64,000 nt of DNA from JADLBR01 sp964651705 (GTDB lineage Bacteria > Verrucomicrobiota > Verrucomicrobiia > JADLBR01), in the NCBI GenBank assembly GCA_964651705.1, contig CAZYWZ010000021.1, forward strand, positions 12,806 through 76,805, read 5' to 3'. Positions within the stretch are counted from its first letter, which is position 1. Every line of letters starts with the position of its first letter. The notes beneath the pieces were generated by a model that was given only the letters and a program-made list of their open reading frames with translations, had not been told where the DNA came from and searched no databases. This document shows, piece by piece, positions 17,044-25,709 of the stretch. The translations under genes and the position numbers were made by a program.

Positions 17044-19217
17044 GGCTTGTCTCCTGCTTTGGCACCGCCCCGCGCCTGCTCCAGCACCGAGCGGGTCCGG
17101 TCCATCGTGGCCGAAATATTGAGCTTCTTGCACCCGCGATACCAGTCCTCCCACTTGCCGCGGCAGTAGCCTTTGGCCAGTTCAGGAATTTTCGCGAACG
17201 CCACGGCGGCAGCCTCCAGCGCCGCGGCGCAGGCCCCGCCATCCCCGAGATCCAGCGCCTCGTGCGCCACCAGGACATTCTCCAGCCACTCGCACGTCCG
17301 CGCCATGATCGAGGCCTGATAGACGAGATTGTCCTCCAGGAACGATGCCTCGTCCCCCGGCAGCACCGCGGCCGATACCCGCGCGTGCATCAACGCCAGC
17401 TCATGGCCCACCCGCTGCGCCGCCAACCGCTTGACGGTCTCCCTTCGCCCAATATCGCGCGGGTGCATGTCCGCCAACCCCTTCCAGAACGCGTCGTCCC
17501 GCCCCGCCTCCGCTCGCGTCTCGGCCGGGCCGGCCCCCGCCTGCCGGCTCGTCTCGAGACTGGCCCCGCCCCCGATCTTTCCCGACTTGAGTTTCTTCGC
17601 GATCGCCCCGAGCTCCCTGTTTCCCATGCCAAACATCTGCCCGTCCATCAGAAAGGGCACGCCCTGTTCGTCGTGGATCTGCCAAGCGCTGAAATACACG
17701 TGGTAGGCGTTGGCGATCTCGGCCCTCCGGCAAGAGAACCTCTCCCCCACCCAGCTTTCCAGCCACGCATCGGGATCGAATCCCTCCATCCGCCAGGCCA
17801 TGTCCGCCGTCGCCCCGATCCCGAGCACTAGCTCCCGCAGGTTGGCCACGTTAAATATGGCGTACTCGCCCGCGCCGTGCCCCACCGCCGCCTCCAGGCA
17901 CTCATGGGTCTTCTGCGGCGAAACCACCTGCGCCAGATGGGGGCCGCTGCCGATCAGCCCGTGATGGTAATACACCCCATACCGATTCTTGGGATCTCGG
18001 GGCGTGGAATAGAAATCCTCCTGCCACTTCCAGCCGGGCGAGTTATCCGAGAACACGACGATCGCGCCCTCGGGGATCCTGAGATGCCCCTGCTGGTTCA
18101 GCGCCGAACCCTCCGCCCACAGCGTCGTCGAAAAATGCTTGGCCCCACCCGGGCACGCGTCGCGCAAAATCCCCAACTGCTCCGCCATCGCTTCCGAGAT
18201 CAGCCGCCCCCGCCCGGCGTCGGATTGCGGCGTGTCCGGGTCCGCCTGCCACATCGGGCGGTCCGCGATCCCGCGCAACCCCAGCTGCCAAATGACGTTC
18301 GGATATCTCGCCCACTTCTCCGCATAGACCCGCCACACCTCGCGCACCTCGGCGGGATGGCTGAAATAGGAGTATTTCAGATCCTTGCCCCGGCTTTTCC
18401 AATAATTGAAATAGGAGAATGCGCTCACGCCCATCGGCTCCACGTGGTGCTGCGACAGGAACACCCCGCGCCGCGCGCATTCCTTCACCAGCGCCTCCTC
18501 CGGCGGGTTCATGATGTCGATGAAGCTCGCCGGGATGATCAGGTTGAACCGGCACCGCACCAGCGCCTCGGCCACGGCGCGCATCACCTCCGGGTGCACC
18601 ACCTGAGAATAGTACGGATAGTCGATGTTCCGCTCGCCACCACCGCCCCTCCATTCGGTCATCAGATCCTCGTCATTGATGAACCAGCCCCGGAACCGGA
18701 ACGTCGGCCCATCCGACCGCAACGACACCGACTCCCATCGGAGCGCCTGGCGTCTCTGCGGCTCGCGCCCCGACCAGAAATAGAGCGGATCCACGCCGAG
18801 ATACTCTTGGAGGAAGGCGTAAAGTCCGAACATCGTCCCGCGCTCGTCGCTCCCCGCCACGATCAGCCTCTCGCCCACCGGCGTCTTCACCGCCTCGGCG
18901 CGATACGCCTCCCATCTCCCCTTCAGCCCATCGCCAAAGCCGGGGGACAACTTCTCCAACAGCGCCGCTGATCCGGGCCTATCCAATGAGACCAAGACCA
19001 CGCCGGCGTCGCCGCACTCCCCGGCACGCCGCACGATCGCCGCCGAACGCCCCGTGATCTTCGCCACATCCCCGACGAGATCGTCCGCCGCCAGCGACAC
19101 GCACTCCGGCTCTCCCTCCGGCACGAATACCGTCGCAACGCGCCCCGGACCCACCAACTCGAAGGCGCCCGCCCCCGAGGACACCAGCATCACCACGAGC
19201 GCAAAGATCGTTCTCAC
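17040..19217 (-). CDS. GH115-like alpha-glucuronidase (first of two)
   Basis: About 725 residues, secreted (signal VRTIFALVVMLVSSGAGA). An N-terminal alpha/beta domain (to about 130) is followed by the GH115 barrel, with FRGWFINDEDLMTEW, NLIIPASFIDIM, SQHHVEPMGVSAF and WQLGLRGIADRPMW, then the helical C-terminal part. GH115 enzymes remove 1,2-linked (4-O-methyl-)glucuronate from xylan. It is shorter than the ~800-residue members that carry an extra C-terminal domain. The GTG start is chosen because GAGG precedes it and the signal begins there; an upstream ATG at 19295 would overlap the GH39-like gene. It is paralogous to 27028-29121. Confidence 0.78.
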   Translation of the reverse strand: MRTIFALVVMLVSSGAGAFELVGPGRVATVFVPEGEPECVSLAADDLVGDVAKITGRSAAIVRRAGECGDAGVVLVSLDRPGSAALLEKLSPGFGDGLKGRWEAYRAEAVKTPVGERLIVAGSDERGTMFGLYAFLQEYLGVDPLYFWSGREPQRRQALRWESVSLRSDGPTFRFRGWFINDEDLMTEWRGGGGERNIDYPYYSQVVHPEVMRAVAEALVRCRFNLIIPASFIDIMNPPEEALVKECARRGVFLSQHHVEPMGVSAFSYFNYWKSRGKDLKYSYFSHPAEVREVWRVYAEKWARYPNVIWQLGLRGIADRPMWQADPDTPQSDAGRGRLISEAMAEQLGILRDACPGGAKHFSTTLWAEGSALNQQGHLRIPEGAIVVFSDNSPGWKWQEDFYSTPRDPKNRYGVYYHHGLIGSGPHLAQVVSPQKTHECLEAAVGHGAGEYAIFNVANLRELVLGIGATADMAWRMEGFDPDAWLESWVGERFSCRRAEIANAYHVYFSAWQIHDEQGVPFLMDGQMFGMGNRELGAIAKKLKSGKIGGGASLETSRQAGAGPAETRAEAGRDDAFWKGLADMHPRDIGRRETVKRLAAQRVGHELALMHARVSAAVLPGDEASFLEDNLVYQASIMARTCEWLENVLVAHEALDLGDGGACAAALEAAAVAFAKIPELAKGYCRGKWEDWYRGCKKLNISATMDRTRSVLEQARGGAKAGDKP

Positions 19218-19266
19218 AGCCTCACGAAAGGACGCATCCACCACGATTTCCGTCACATCGCCCGGA

Positions 19267-20712
19267 TCACATGGGCAACAGCCCCTTCTCCGCAATCAGC
19301 ACCGGGGCATCATAGAGGGGCATGTCTTTGAAAATCGTGAACTCGCCCGCCTTGAGGACCCGATCCGACGGGATCGCGTAGATCCCCCCGGACACCAGAT
19401 CCACCCAAACCGGTTCGTCGATGCCCACGCCCTTGATCATGACCTGCGAGGGGCGCGTGTCGAACGCGTCCCCCGGAATGCCCGATTTATCCCACACCGC
19501 CACGAGGCATTGCCCCGTCTTCCTGTTCCGGTAGACGAAACTCGCCGTCGCCCTGTCATATATCACGCCCGCAGCCGGTTCCTTGATTCTCTCCAGCGCA
19601 TCGTCAAACACCGCGACGCAGTGCTGCACCGAATAGTATGCGAGCTTGATCTTCTCCACCTTCTTGTCCGCCGTGGCCCGGAGCAATCCCTTGCGGTTGA
19701 TCTCCCGCCCCGTGTGGTTGAAGTCGCAGATGGTGAATACCGCCGATTCCACGTCGTGCCCCAGATCCCCGAGCATCCGTCTCAGGTTCCACTTGGCCTG
19801 GCTGTGCTCCGTCCACGGATGGTTCGATAGCGCGAACTTCGTCGCCGTCTCCGACGGGCACCCGTTCTCCCCCTGCCGCATCTTGGCTTTGGAGGAGTAC
19901 TTCGCCAGCGTGGCCTTCAGCTCCTCGACTTTCTGGTAGGTGCTGTCCGGATTGAAATCATACCCGTGATAGATGAACCAATGAAACAGATCGACCTTGC
20001 CCTTCTCAGCCAGCGCCTGGAGGCAGCTGTCCAGAAGCTTCGGGCTCGAGCTGGCAAGCGATAACCCCGCGATCCTCGCGTCGGGGACCACCCGCTTGAT
20101 GATCTCCGCCGTTCGTATGTTGAACGCCGCGATGTCCTCCGGCTTGTGCTTCTTATTGATATCTGGCTCGTTCCACATGGCCCAGTCGCGGACCTTGCCC
20201 TTGTAGCGCGCCGCCATCGCCTCCACCCAGCGATCCCATGCCGCCAGCGCCTCCTCGGACGTCGGGAAACCGCCCGCGAGATCCCAGCCGCCACCGCCCT
20301 CGTAGACCGGATTGCCGTAGTCGGTCTCCAGCAGGATGTTCAGCCCGCGACCGATGGCGTCGTCGATGATCGTGTCGAGCCACGCGAAGTCATAGCTCCC
20401 CTTCACCTTCTCCGTCTTGGCCCACCCAGCCTGCAGGCGGATAGTCTTGATGCCCAGCGGCACTAGATATTCCTTGTATTGCTGGTAATCCGCGAAATCC
20501 CGGTCCAGCGTCTCGCAGCCGAGCGTCCAGTTGGACCCCGTTATCTCATTGGCCCCGCGCGGGCGGATCGTCCCGATCCGCGCCAGCCCTGGATCGATGC
20601 CGGTCTTCGCCCTGTCCGGCGACGCGTCGATCTTCGGCCCCGCCACGGCGGACGCCACCGCGCAGCACGCCGAAAGCGCCATCGCCCCCAATGTCCTTCC
20701 CTGTCTCTTCAT
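19267..20712 (-). CDS. GH39-like glycoside hydrolase (single-domain paralogue)
   Basis: A 481-residue secreted protein (signal about 1-24). The barrel shares long blocks with the GH half of 14590-17043: TIRLQAGWAKTEKV, WAMWNEPD with acid/base Glu at about 182, and MRQGENGCPSE with the nucleophile Glu. A C-terminal beta domain ends MPLYDAPVLIAEKG, matching LPLYDAPVLIAEEG in the paralogue. It lacks the esterase domain. GH39 includes beta-xylosidases and alpha-iduronidases; substrate not resolved. The start has AAAGGGA upstream and follows the RraA-like gene by 37 bp. Confidence 0.82.
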   Translation of the reverse strand: MKRQGRTLGAMALSACCAVASAVAGPKIDASPDRAKTGIDPGLARIGTIRPRGANEITGSNWTLGCETLDRDFADYQQYKEYLVPLGIKTIRLQAGWAKTEKVKGSYDFAWLDTIIDDAIGRGLNILLETDYGNPVYEGGGGWDLAGGFPTSEEALAAWDRWVEAMAARYKGKVRDWAMWNEPDINKKHKPEDIAAFNIRTAEIIKRVVPDARIAGLSLASSSPKLLDSCLQALAEKGKVDLFHWFIYHGYDFNPDSTYQKVEELKATLAKYSSKAKMRQGENGCPSETATKFALSNHPWTEHSQAKWNLRRMLGDLGHDVESAVFTICDFNHTGREINRKGLLRATADKKVEKIKLAYYSVQHCVAVFDDALERIKEPAAGVIYDRATASFVYRNRKTGQCLVAVWDKSGIPGDAFDTRPSQVMIKGVGIDEPVWVDLVSGGIYAIPSDRVLKAGEFTIFKDMPLYDAPVLIAEKGLLPM

Positions 20713-20749
20713 CGCATTCCCTTTCTCGATGTGGTTTCAGATACGGCCC

Positions 20750-21496
20750 TCAAAAATAGCCGCCCTTCTCCGCGATCTTCTGGATCGACTGCCCCTCGGC
20801 GACCCAGCCGAAGATCTTCTTCTCGTTCGCGCGGATCTCCTCGGCGCGCACCAGCACGTCGAACGCGATGTCCCTCGGCACGCAGACCACGCCATCGATG
20901 TCCGCAAAGACCACGTCCCCCGGCCGGATCACGACATCGCCGATCTTGATCGGCACCTGATAGTGCGTGATCAGGCAACGCCCCAGGCTCCCATTGGGGA
21001 TGCGGTGCTTGTAATACACCGGAAACGGCTTCTCCAGAATCTGCTTGGTGTCCCGGATCCCGCCATCGATGCAGGCGGCCTTGACCCCCTTGCCGAAGGC
21101 CGTCGCCGTCATCACCCCGCCCCAGAGCGTCGCCCTCTCGTCATTCGATGTGTCCCAGACCACGAAATGCCCCTCGCCCATCGCGTCCAGCATCTCGGCC
21201 CGGAATGTCATCTCCCCACGGATCATGACGTTCGGCGCGCTCTTCACGGTAAACGCGATCCCGGCGACGACGTCGCTGTCGCGCAGGGGCCGGAGGTGCC
21301 CCGGCAACGACTGGTCCAATAGGCAGAACTCCCGCAGCACGTCGCTGATCGCCCCCGTGTACAGTTGCTCGTATCGGCCCAATAGCTCCTTCACCGGCAC
21401 GGGAAACGGCTTGTCCGGGATCCGCTCCCGCTCCGCGATGAGCTTCTCGAGCCGCATCATCCGGGCTTCTCTCTGTAACTGGTTTTCTTCACTCAT
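20750..21496 (-). CDS. RraA / HMG-aldolase-family protein
   Basis: A 248-residue cytoplasmic protein. The core has IPDKPFPVPVKELLGRYEQLYTG, SDVLREF, GIAFTVKSAP, VWDTSNDERATLWGGVMTATAF (the Gly-rich loop), and AACIDGGIRDTKQI with the Arg/Asp pair used for metal and oxoacid binding, then GDVVFADIDGVVCVPR. The family includes 4-hydroxy-4-methyl-2-oxoglutarate aldolases and oxaloacetate decarboxylases, as well as the RNase E inhibitor. In a sugar-acid locus an oxoacid aldolase or decarboxylase role is the best inference. The start MSEENQ is chosen with AGGA upstream; an N-terminal helix of about 40 residues precedes the core. Confidence 0.82.
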   Translation of the reverse strand: MSEENQLQREARMMRLEKLIAERERIPDKPFPVPVKELLGRYEQLYTGAISDVLREFCLLDQSLPGHLRPLRDSDVVAGIAFTVKSAPNVMIRGEMTFRAEMLDAMGEGHFVVWDTSNDERATLWGGVMTATAFGKGVKAACIDGGIRDTKQILEKPFPVYYKHRIPNGSLGRCLITHYQVPIKIGDVVIRPGDVVFADIDGVVCVPRDIAFDVLVRAEEIRANEKKIFGWVAEGQSIQKIAEKGGYF

Positions 21497-21599
21497 AATA
21501 TCTGTCCTTGGCATGTCCCGCGCCGGGCTCGGGGTTGGTTTCATCCCAAAAATCGGATCTCGTGCCGCCGCGTGCCGGGCACCAACGTTGCGGAAAATC

Positions 21600-21662
21600 G
21601 TAGGCTGCGCCTTGGCGCACGCTGCCGAATCGAACGTCCGCGCGCGCCAAGGCGCAGCCTAC
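21600..21662. repeat. GTAG/CTAC-bounded REP pair, 'GGCTGCGCCTTGGCGC' stem
   Basis: A 63-bp inverted repeat: GTAGGCTGCGCCTTGGCGC against GCGCCAAGGCGCAGCCTAC, preceded by ggaaaatc. The same left arm, with the same ggaaaat lead, begins again at 63966. It occupies the gap between the pyruvyl-transferase-family and RraA-like genes. Confidence 0.85.
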
Positions 21663-21710
21663 ATCGCGACCCAATTCTCAAGCTAGTCCGCACGACAGTC
21701 TCCAGAAATC

Positions 21711-22934
21711 TCAAACGCCAAGCGCTTGGCGCACGACCCCCATCGTCTCGCGCTGCCGCTGCCGCACGAGCTCCAGCGCCTTGGCCGCCCTGGCCTTGGA
21801 CCCCTCGGGATCCTTCGCCATCGCAAGCACCGTCGGCGCCACCCGCGGGATCTCCTCCTCGTTGTCGAGATCGAATAGCCACTCCCCGAGCCCGATATCC
21901 CGCCACATGATCCCCTTGCTGGTCTGCTCCATGAAACGGCAGACGATGGCGGGCACCCCGTTGCCCACCGCCATGATCGGGCTGTGCATCTCCGAACCGA
22001 AGATCCCCGCCGAGCGCACGTAGGTGCTGATGGCCTCGTCGGTCAGCCAATACTTCTCCCGCCAGACCACCCTCCCCTTCACGTCTTCGGGCAATGGGTC
22101 GTAGAGCATCTCCTTGCCGACCGCCATCTGGGTCGCGTCCTCCGGACAGAGCAGCACCTTCATCGGCGTCTCGCGCACGACGGAGATGATCGCCTCCCGT
22201 ATCGGCGCGTGGTCGTGCTCTTTCATCGCCTCGTTGCGCGCGTGCTTCTTCTCGTCGAATGCCACGTTCGGCTTGACCTTCCAGTAGGGCGTGTACCGGA
22301 GGCGCGAGAGACAGCAGAGGAACTTGCCCTCCTCCAGCCCATTCGCTTTGAGGTAGGTCTCGGCCGCGGCGTCGTTGCGCAGGTCCACGGCAAATGCCCC
22401 ATCCGGCCCGAATTCCATCACCGGGCTGCGGACGCCCGCCTCCTTCGCCGCCCCCAGCGAGACCGAATCCCGGAAAAATACGAACTTCGCCGCGCTCATC
22501 AGATCGATGGTGGCCTGGCCGGGCTTGCCCAAGGTGATCCCGTAGATGCCGAAGGGCTTGCCCGTCCGCTCGCGCCACTTCGCCACGTCCTTCTCCGCCA
22601 CGAACGACGGCCCCGACCCGTGCAGCAGAAAGTCGCACTCATCGAACGCCGCACGGATCGCCTCGGCCCCCTCGACGATCGGCACCTTCGGGAATCGCCG
22701 GCGCAGCATCTCGTCCACGCCATTGTCCACATGGCTGGGCCACAGCCGCACCTCGGCCTCCGGCAAATGCTTCTCCAACAGCGCGAGCACGCCCGGGGTG
22801 TGGCCGATGTCGCCGATGTTCACCGTCTGCCAGGAGGAGCGAAGCACGATGCGCGGGGACCGCCCGCTCGCGGCGCGCGACGAGGAAGCCAGCGCGGCGA
22901 CGAGCGCGTTGGTGATGAATGCTCTTCGGTTCAT
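21711..22934 (-). CDS. Polysaccharide pyruvyl transferase family protein with twin-arginine-like leader
   Basis: 407 residues. The start MNRRAFITNALVAALASSSRA reads as an export signal with an RR motif, so this member is probably secreted or periplasmic, unlike the usual cytoplasmic ketal transferases. Family features: VNIGDIGHTPGVLALLEKHLP near residue 40, FLLHGSGPSFV, GPDGAFAV, then the C-terminal GSEMHSPIMAVGNGVPAIV sugar-nucleotide-fold motif. The activity could be transfer or a divergent function; pyruvylation is not proven. A strong AGGAAAGGAG ribosome-binding site fixes the start. It follows the GH5 gene by 17 bp. Confidence 0.75.
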   Translation of the reverse strand: MNRRAFITNALVAALASSSRAASGRSPRIVLRSSWQTVNIGDIGHTPGVLALLEKHLPEAEVRLWPSHVDNGVDEMLRRRFPKVPIVEGAEAIRAAFDECDFLLHGSGPSFVAEKDVAKWRERTGKPFGIYGITLGKPGQATIDLMSAAKFVFFRDSVSLGAAKEAGVRSPVMEFGPDGAFAVDLRNDAAAETYLKANGLEEGKFLCCLSRLRYTPYWKVKPNVAFDEKKHARNEAMKEHDHAPIREAIISVVRETPMKVLLCPEDATQMAVGKEMLYDPLPEDVKGRVVWREKYWLTDEAISTYVRSAGIFGSEMHSPIMAVGNGVPAIVCRFMEQTSKGIMWRDIGLGEWLFDLDNEEEIPRVAPTVLAMAKDPEGSKARAAKALELVRQRQRETMGVVRQALGV

Positions 22935-22951
22935 GGCTCGACTCCTTTCTC

Positions 22952-24826
22952 CTAACGGTGCCGGATCTCCACGCGATCCAACTCCAACGGCCCTCTCCAG
23001 ATCAGCTTGAGGAACGGGTTGCCCGGCGGGACAACGCAATCGTACTCGATCATCGTGCGGTTCTGTCCCTTGGCCGCTCCGCCGGGCGGCGCGGGAAGCA
23101 GGCGGTCCGCGCGCTTGGCCTCAAGCGCAACGTACTCTTTACCATCGGGGGAGACCCGCAGCTCCAGATCGGCCCTCTCTTTCCCGTGGAAGGCCACCGC
23201 GCTGACCGAATCGATGGTCCCACCGGCGCGATAGCTCACCCAGTCGTTGGTGTCACCCTTCGCGCGGAAAAGATATTCCGCGTACATCGCGTTGTATTCG
23301 TTATTCAATCTCAGGCCCTCGGACTTGGCCAGGGCGCGGGAGAAATCCTGCAATTCGTCCACGAGGCAGACCTGCGTCACCCGTACCGGCCCGACGGCGT
23401 TGGATGGCCTCGACGCGCCAGAGGCATTCCGCGCGATGGCGCGATAGAACCACGCCTCCCCGACCTTGGCCCCGGTGTCACTGAAAAGGGGCCGGTAGGC
23501 GATATCGGCATCGCTGACGTCGGTCGCGATCGCAACCCAGGGGCCATCCGCCCTCGGGGCCCGCTCGATATCGTAGCCGCTCGCGCCCGCCGAGCCTCGC
23601 CACGCCAGCAGAGGCACGCCGCCGGACACGGGCAGCATCTCCGGCGCATCCGGCACCGGCACCGGCGGGACATCCTTCCCTTGGATCTTGAACCCCGCCT
23701 CCCGCATCGCGGCCATGATCCCGATCTCCCGCTGCGCGTCGGCGCTGGGGAAGCCCGGCCAATGATACGACCACACCGCCGGATACGTCATGATCTGGTG
23801 CCAGTAGAACCCGCCGTCCCGATGGTGGAAATACATGCTCCAGATCAGGGCGCCCGGGATCCCCGGCTCCGTGCGCACGTATTCGAGAAACTTTCTCGTC
23901 TCGCCCACCACGTTGTCGCGCGTGAACATCTTGCCGTCGATGTACGGGCCGAACTCGCCGATGAACAGGGGCCTCTGCCCCTTGAGCGCATCCATTTCTT
24001 TGCGGATGGCCCCGATCCAGCCTCCCTCGACGCCCCCGTAGTTGGAGTACAGGTGCCGCGTGACCAGATCGATGTTCGGGTCCACGAGCAGCGGTTGCCC
24101 CGGACGATGCCGCGTCTCCGCGACGAGGTGATTCGGGTCCAGGGATTTCATGTACGCCGCCATCTCGGAGAGCCACGCGTCGGGCGCGCCGTGCATCTCG
24201 TTGCCGAACTGCCACGCCAGCACCGCCCTGTCATCGCGGTAGGCGACGCCGTTCACGGAGTTTGTCCTCCCCAGCACATACCGGACCGTCGCCCTGTAGT
24301 CTTCCTTGAGCTGCGGGTCGGTGTAGAACTCGGCCCTCTTCTTTCCCCGGTGGGCCGCGTAGGTCCCGATCCCCCCGAGGTAGTCCCCGGATTCGGCGCA
24401 GAGATCGAGCATAACGCGCACGCCGTACTTGTTCGCCAGCGCGAGCATGTGGTCGATGGTCCGGAACGCCTCGGCGTTGAACTCGCCCGGACCATAGACG
24501 TAATGCCATGATTTCCTCTCCTCGTCCGGTTTCCGGATCGGCAGATTCCACGTCCTCACGACCCGCAGATTCATCTGGTCGAGGGTCTTGAACGCGTCCT
24601 CCTGCTCCCAGGGGGTCGGCAGGTGGAGCCGCTCGGGCAGATACAGCGTCCAGTCATACGGCAACACCAGCCCAGGCATGTTCGCGCCGGCGAAGCGGAA
24701 TTCCTTCTCGCCGTCGTACAGCCGGTCGCCTTTGCGGGTGACGAAATGCTCAAACGCGCCGGCTGACGCGATCGACGACATCGCCAGCGCAGCGGCCATG
24801 ACTCCGATCTTCACGTGGCTTCTCAT
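22952..24826 (-). CDS. GH5-family (mannanase-like) glycoside hydrolase with C-terminal beta domains
   Basis: 624 residues, secreted (signal about 1-23). The barrel starts FRFAGANMPGL; WQFGNEMHG carries the acid/base Glu at about 210 and PLFIGEFGPY the nucleophile Glu at about 291. The layout is closest to the GH5_7-type beta-mannanases. A fibronectin-III-like region follows (LLAWRGSAGASGYDIERAP, WFYRAIARNASG), then a beta-sandwich that may bind carbohydrate. The start has AGGGAG upstream; an alternative ATG 24 bp earlier overlaps the ribosome-binding site region. It lies 27 bp after the uxuB-like gene. Confidence 0.82.
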   Translation of the reverse strand: MRSHVKIGVMAAALAMSSIASAGAFEHFVTRKGDRLYDGEKEFRFAGANMPGLVLPYDWTLYLPERLHLPTPWEQEDAFKTLDQMNLRVVRTWNLPIRKPDEERKSWHYVYGPGEFNAEAFRTIDHMLALANKYGVRVMLDLCAESGDYLGGIGTYAAHRGKKRAEFYTDPQLKEDYRATVRYVLGRTNSVNGVAYRDDRAVLAWQFGNEMHGAPDAWLSEMAAYMKSLDPNHLVAETRHRPGQPLLVDPNIDLVTRHLYSNYGGVEGGWIGAIRKEMDALKGQRPLFIGEFGPYIDGKMFTRDNVVGETRKFLEYVRTEPGIPGALIWSMYFHHRDGGFYWHQIMTYPAVWSYHWPGFPSADAQREIGIMAAMREAGFKIQGKDVPPVPVPDAPEMLPVSGGVPLLAWRGSAGASGYDIERAPRADGPWVAIATDVSDADIAYRPLFSDTGAKVGEAWFYRAIARNASGASRPSNAVGPVRVTQVCLVDELQDFSRALAKSEGLRLNNEYNAMYAEYLFRAKGDTNDWVSYRAGGTIDSVSAVAFHGKERADLELRVSPDGKEYVALEAKRADRLLPAPPGGAAKGQNRTMIEYDCVVPPGNPFLKLIWRGPLELDRVEIRHR

Positions 24827-24853
24827 GGTTCGGCTCCCTTTCACGCTCATTGC

Positions 24854-25705
24854 TCACACTCCCGACGAGGCCAGGAATCCCCCATCGACCGGCACGGTGA
24901 TGCCGGTCACGAACTCCGCCTGCCCGCCGTCCAGCAACCAGCAGACCGCGCCGAGCAAATCCTTCGCGTCGCCGAATCGCTTCATCGGCGTATGGCCCAT
25001 GACATTCTGACCCCGCGCGGTCAGCCCGCCATCCTTCGTCATCAGTATCTTCCGGCTGCGCTCGTTCGCGAAGAATCCCGGCGCGACCGCGTTGACCCGT
25101 ATCCCGGCGGGCGCGAGATACGCCGCCAGCCATTGGGTCAGGTTCGTCACGCCGGCCTTGGAGAGCGAATAGGCGAGGTTGCGCGACAGCGGCCGATAGC
25201 TGTTCATCGAGGCGAAGTTCACGATGGCGCCAGATCCCCGCCCCGCCATCACGCGACCAAAAACCTGGCACGGGATGATCGTCCCGATGGTATTCAGCTC
25301 GATGACCTCGAGCATGCGCTCGGGATCGAGATTGAAGAACCCGCGCATGCCCCCGGGGCGCGCGTCAGCGATCTCGGGCGGCTCGAACTCCGTCGTGGTC
25401 GTCACCGCGTCGTTGCGGTTCCCTCCCGCGCCGTTCACCAGAAGCTCGCAGGGCCCCAGCCGTTCGGTGATGCCCCGGCAGGCCGCCTCGACCGCAGGGG
25501 CATCGGTGACGTCCACGCCCAGCGGAAGAGCGGTCCCCCCGGCACCGGAGATCGCCGCCGCGACCGGCTCCATCTTCTCCATCGTGCGCCCGAGCAGCGC
25601 CACCCTGGCGCCGCGACGCGCGAGTTCGACGGCCACCGCCGAGCACAGCGTGCCCCCCGCCCCCGTCACAACCGCGACCTTTTCCTCAAAAAACGAATCG
25701 CTCAT
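24854..25705 (-). CDS. uxuB: SDR-type D-mannonate oxidoreductase (fructuronate reductase)
   Basis: 283 residues, cytoplasmic. The nucleotide fold begins KVAVVTGAGGTLCSAVAVEL, with the catalytic set Ser (FASMNSY), Tyr (AYSLSKAG) and Lys. The diagnostic phrases GFFNLDPERMLEVIELNTIGTI, VNGAGGN and GIRVNAVAPGFFANE, plus FVTGITVPVDGGF at the end, match the SDR-type mannonate oxidoreductases rather than generic FabG-like enzymes. It would reduce fructuronate made by UxaC to mannonate. The start has GGAGGAG upstream, and only 4 bp separate it from the ExuT-like transporter gene. Confidence 0.82.
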   Translation of the reverse strand: MSDSFFEEKVAVVTGAGGTLCSAVAVELARRGARVALLGRTMEKMEPVAAAISGAGGTALPLGVDVTDAPAVEAACRGITERLGPCELLVNGAGGNRNDAVTTTTEFEPPEIADARPGGMRGFFNLDPERMLEVIELNTIGTIIPCQVFGRVMAGRGSGAIVNFASMNSYRPLSRNLAYSLSKAGVTNLTQWLAAYLAPAGIRVNAVAPGFFANERSRKILMTKDGGLTARGQNVMGHTPMKRFGDAKDLLGAVCWLLDGGQAEFVTGITVPVDGGFLASSGV

Positions 25706-25709
25706 TCCT

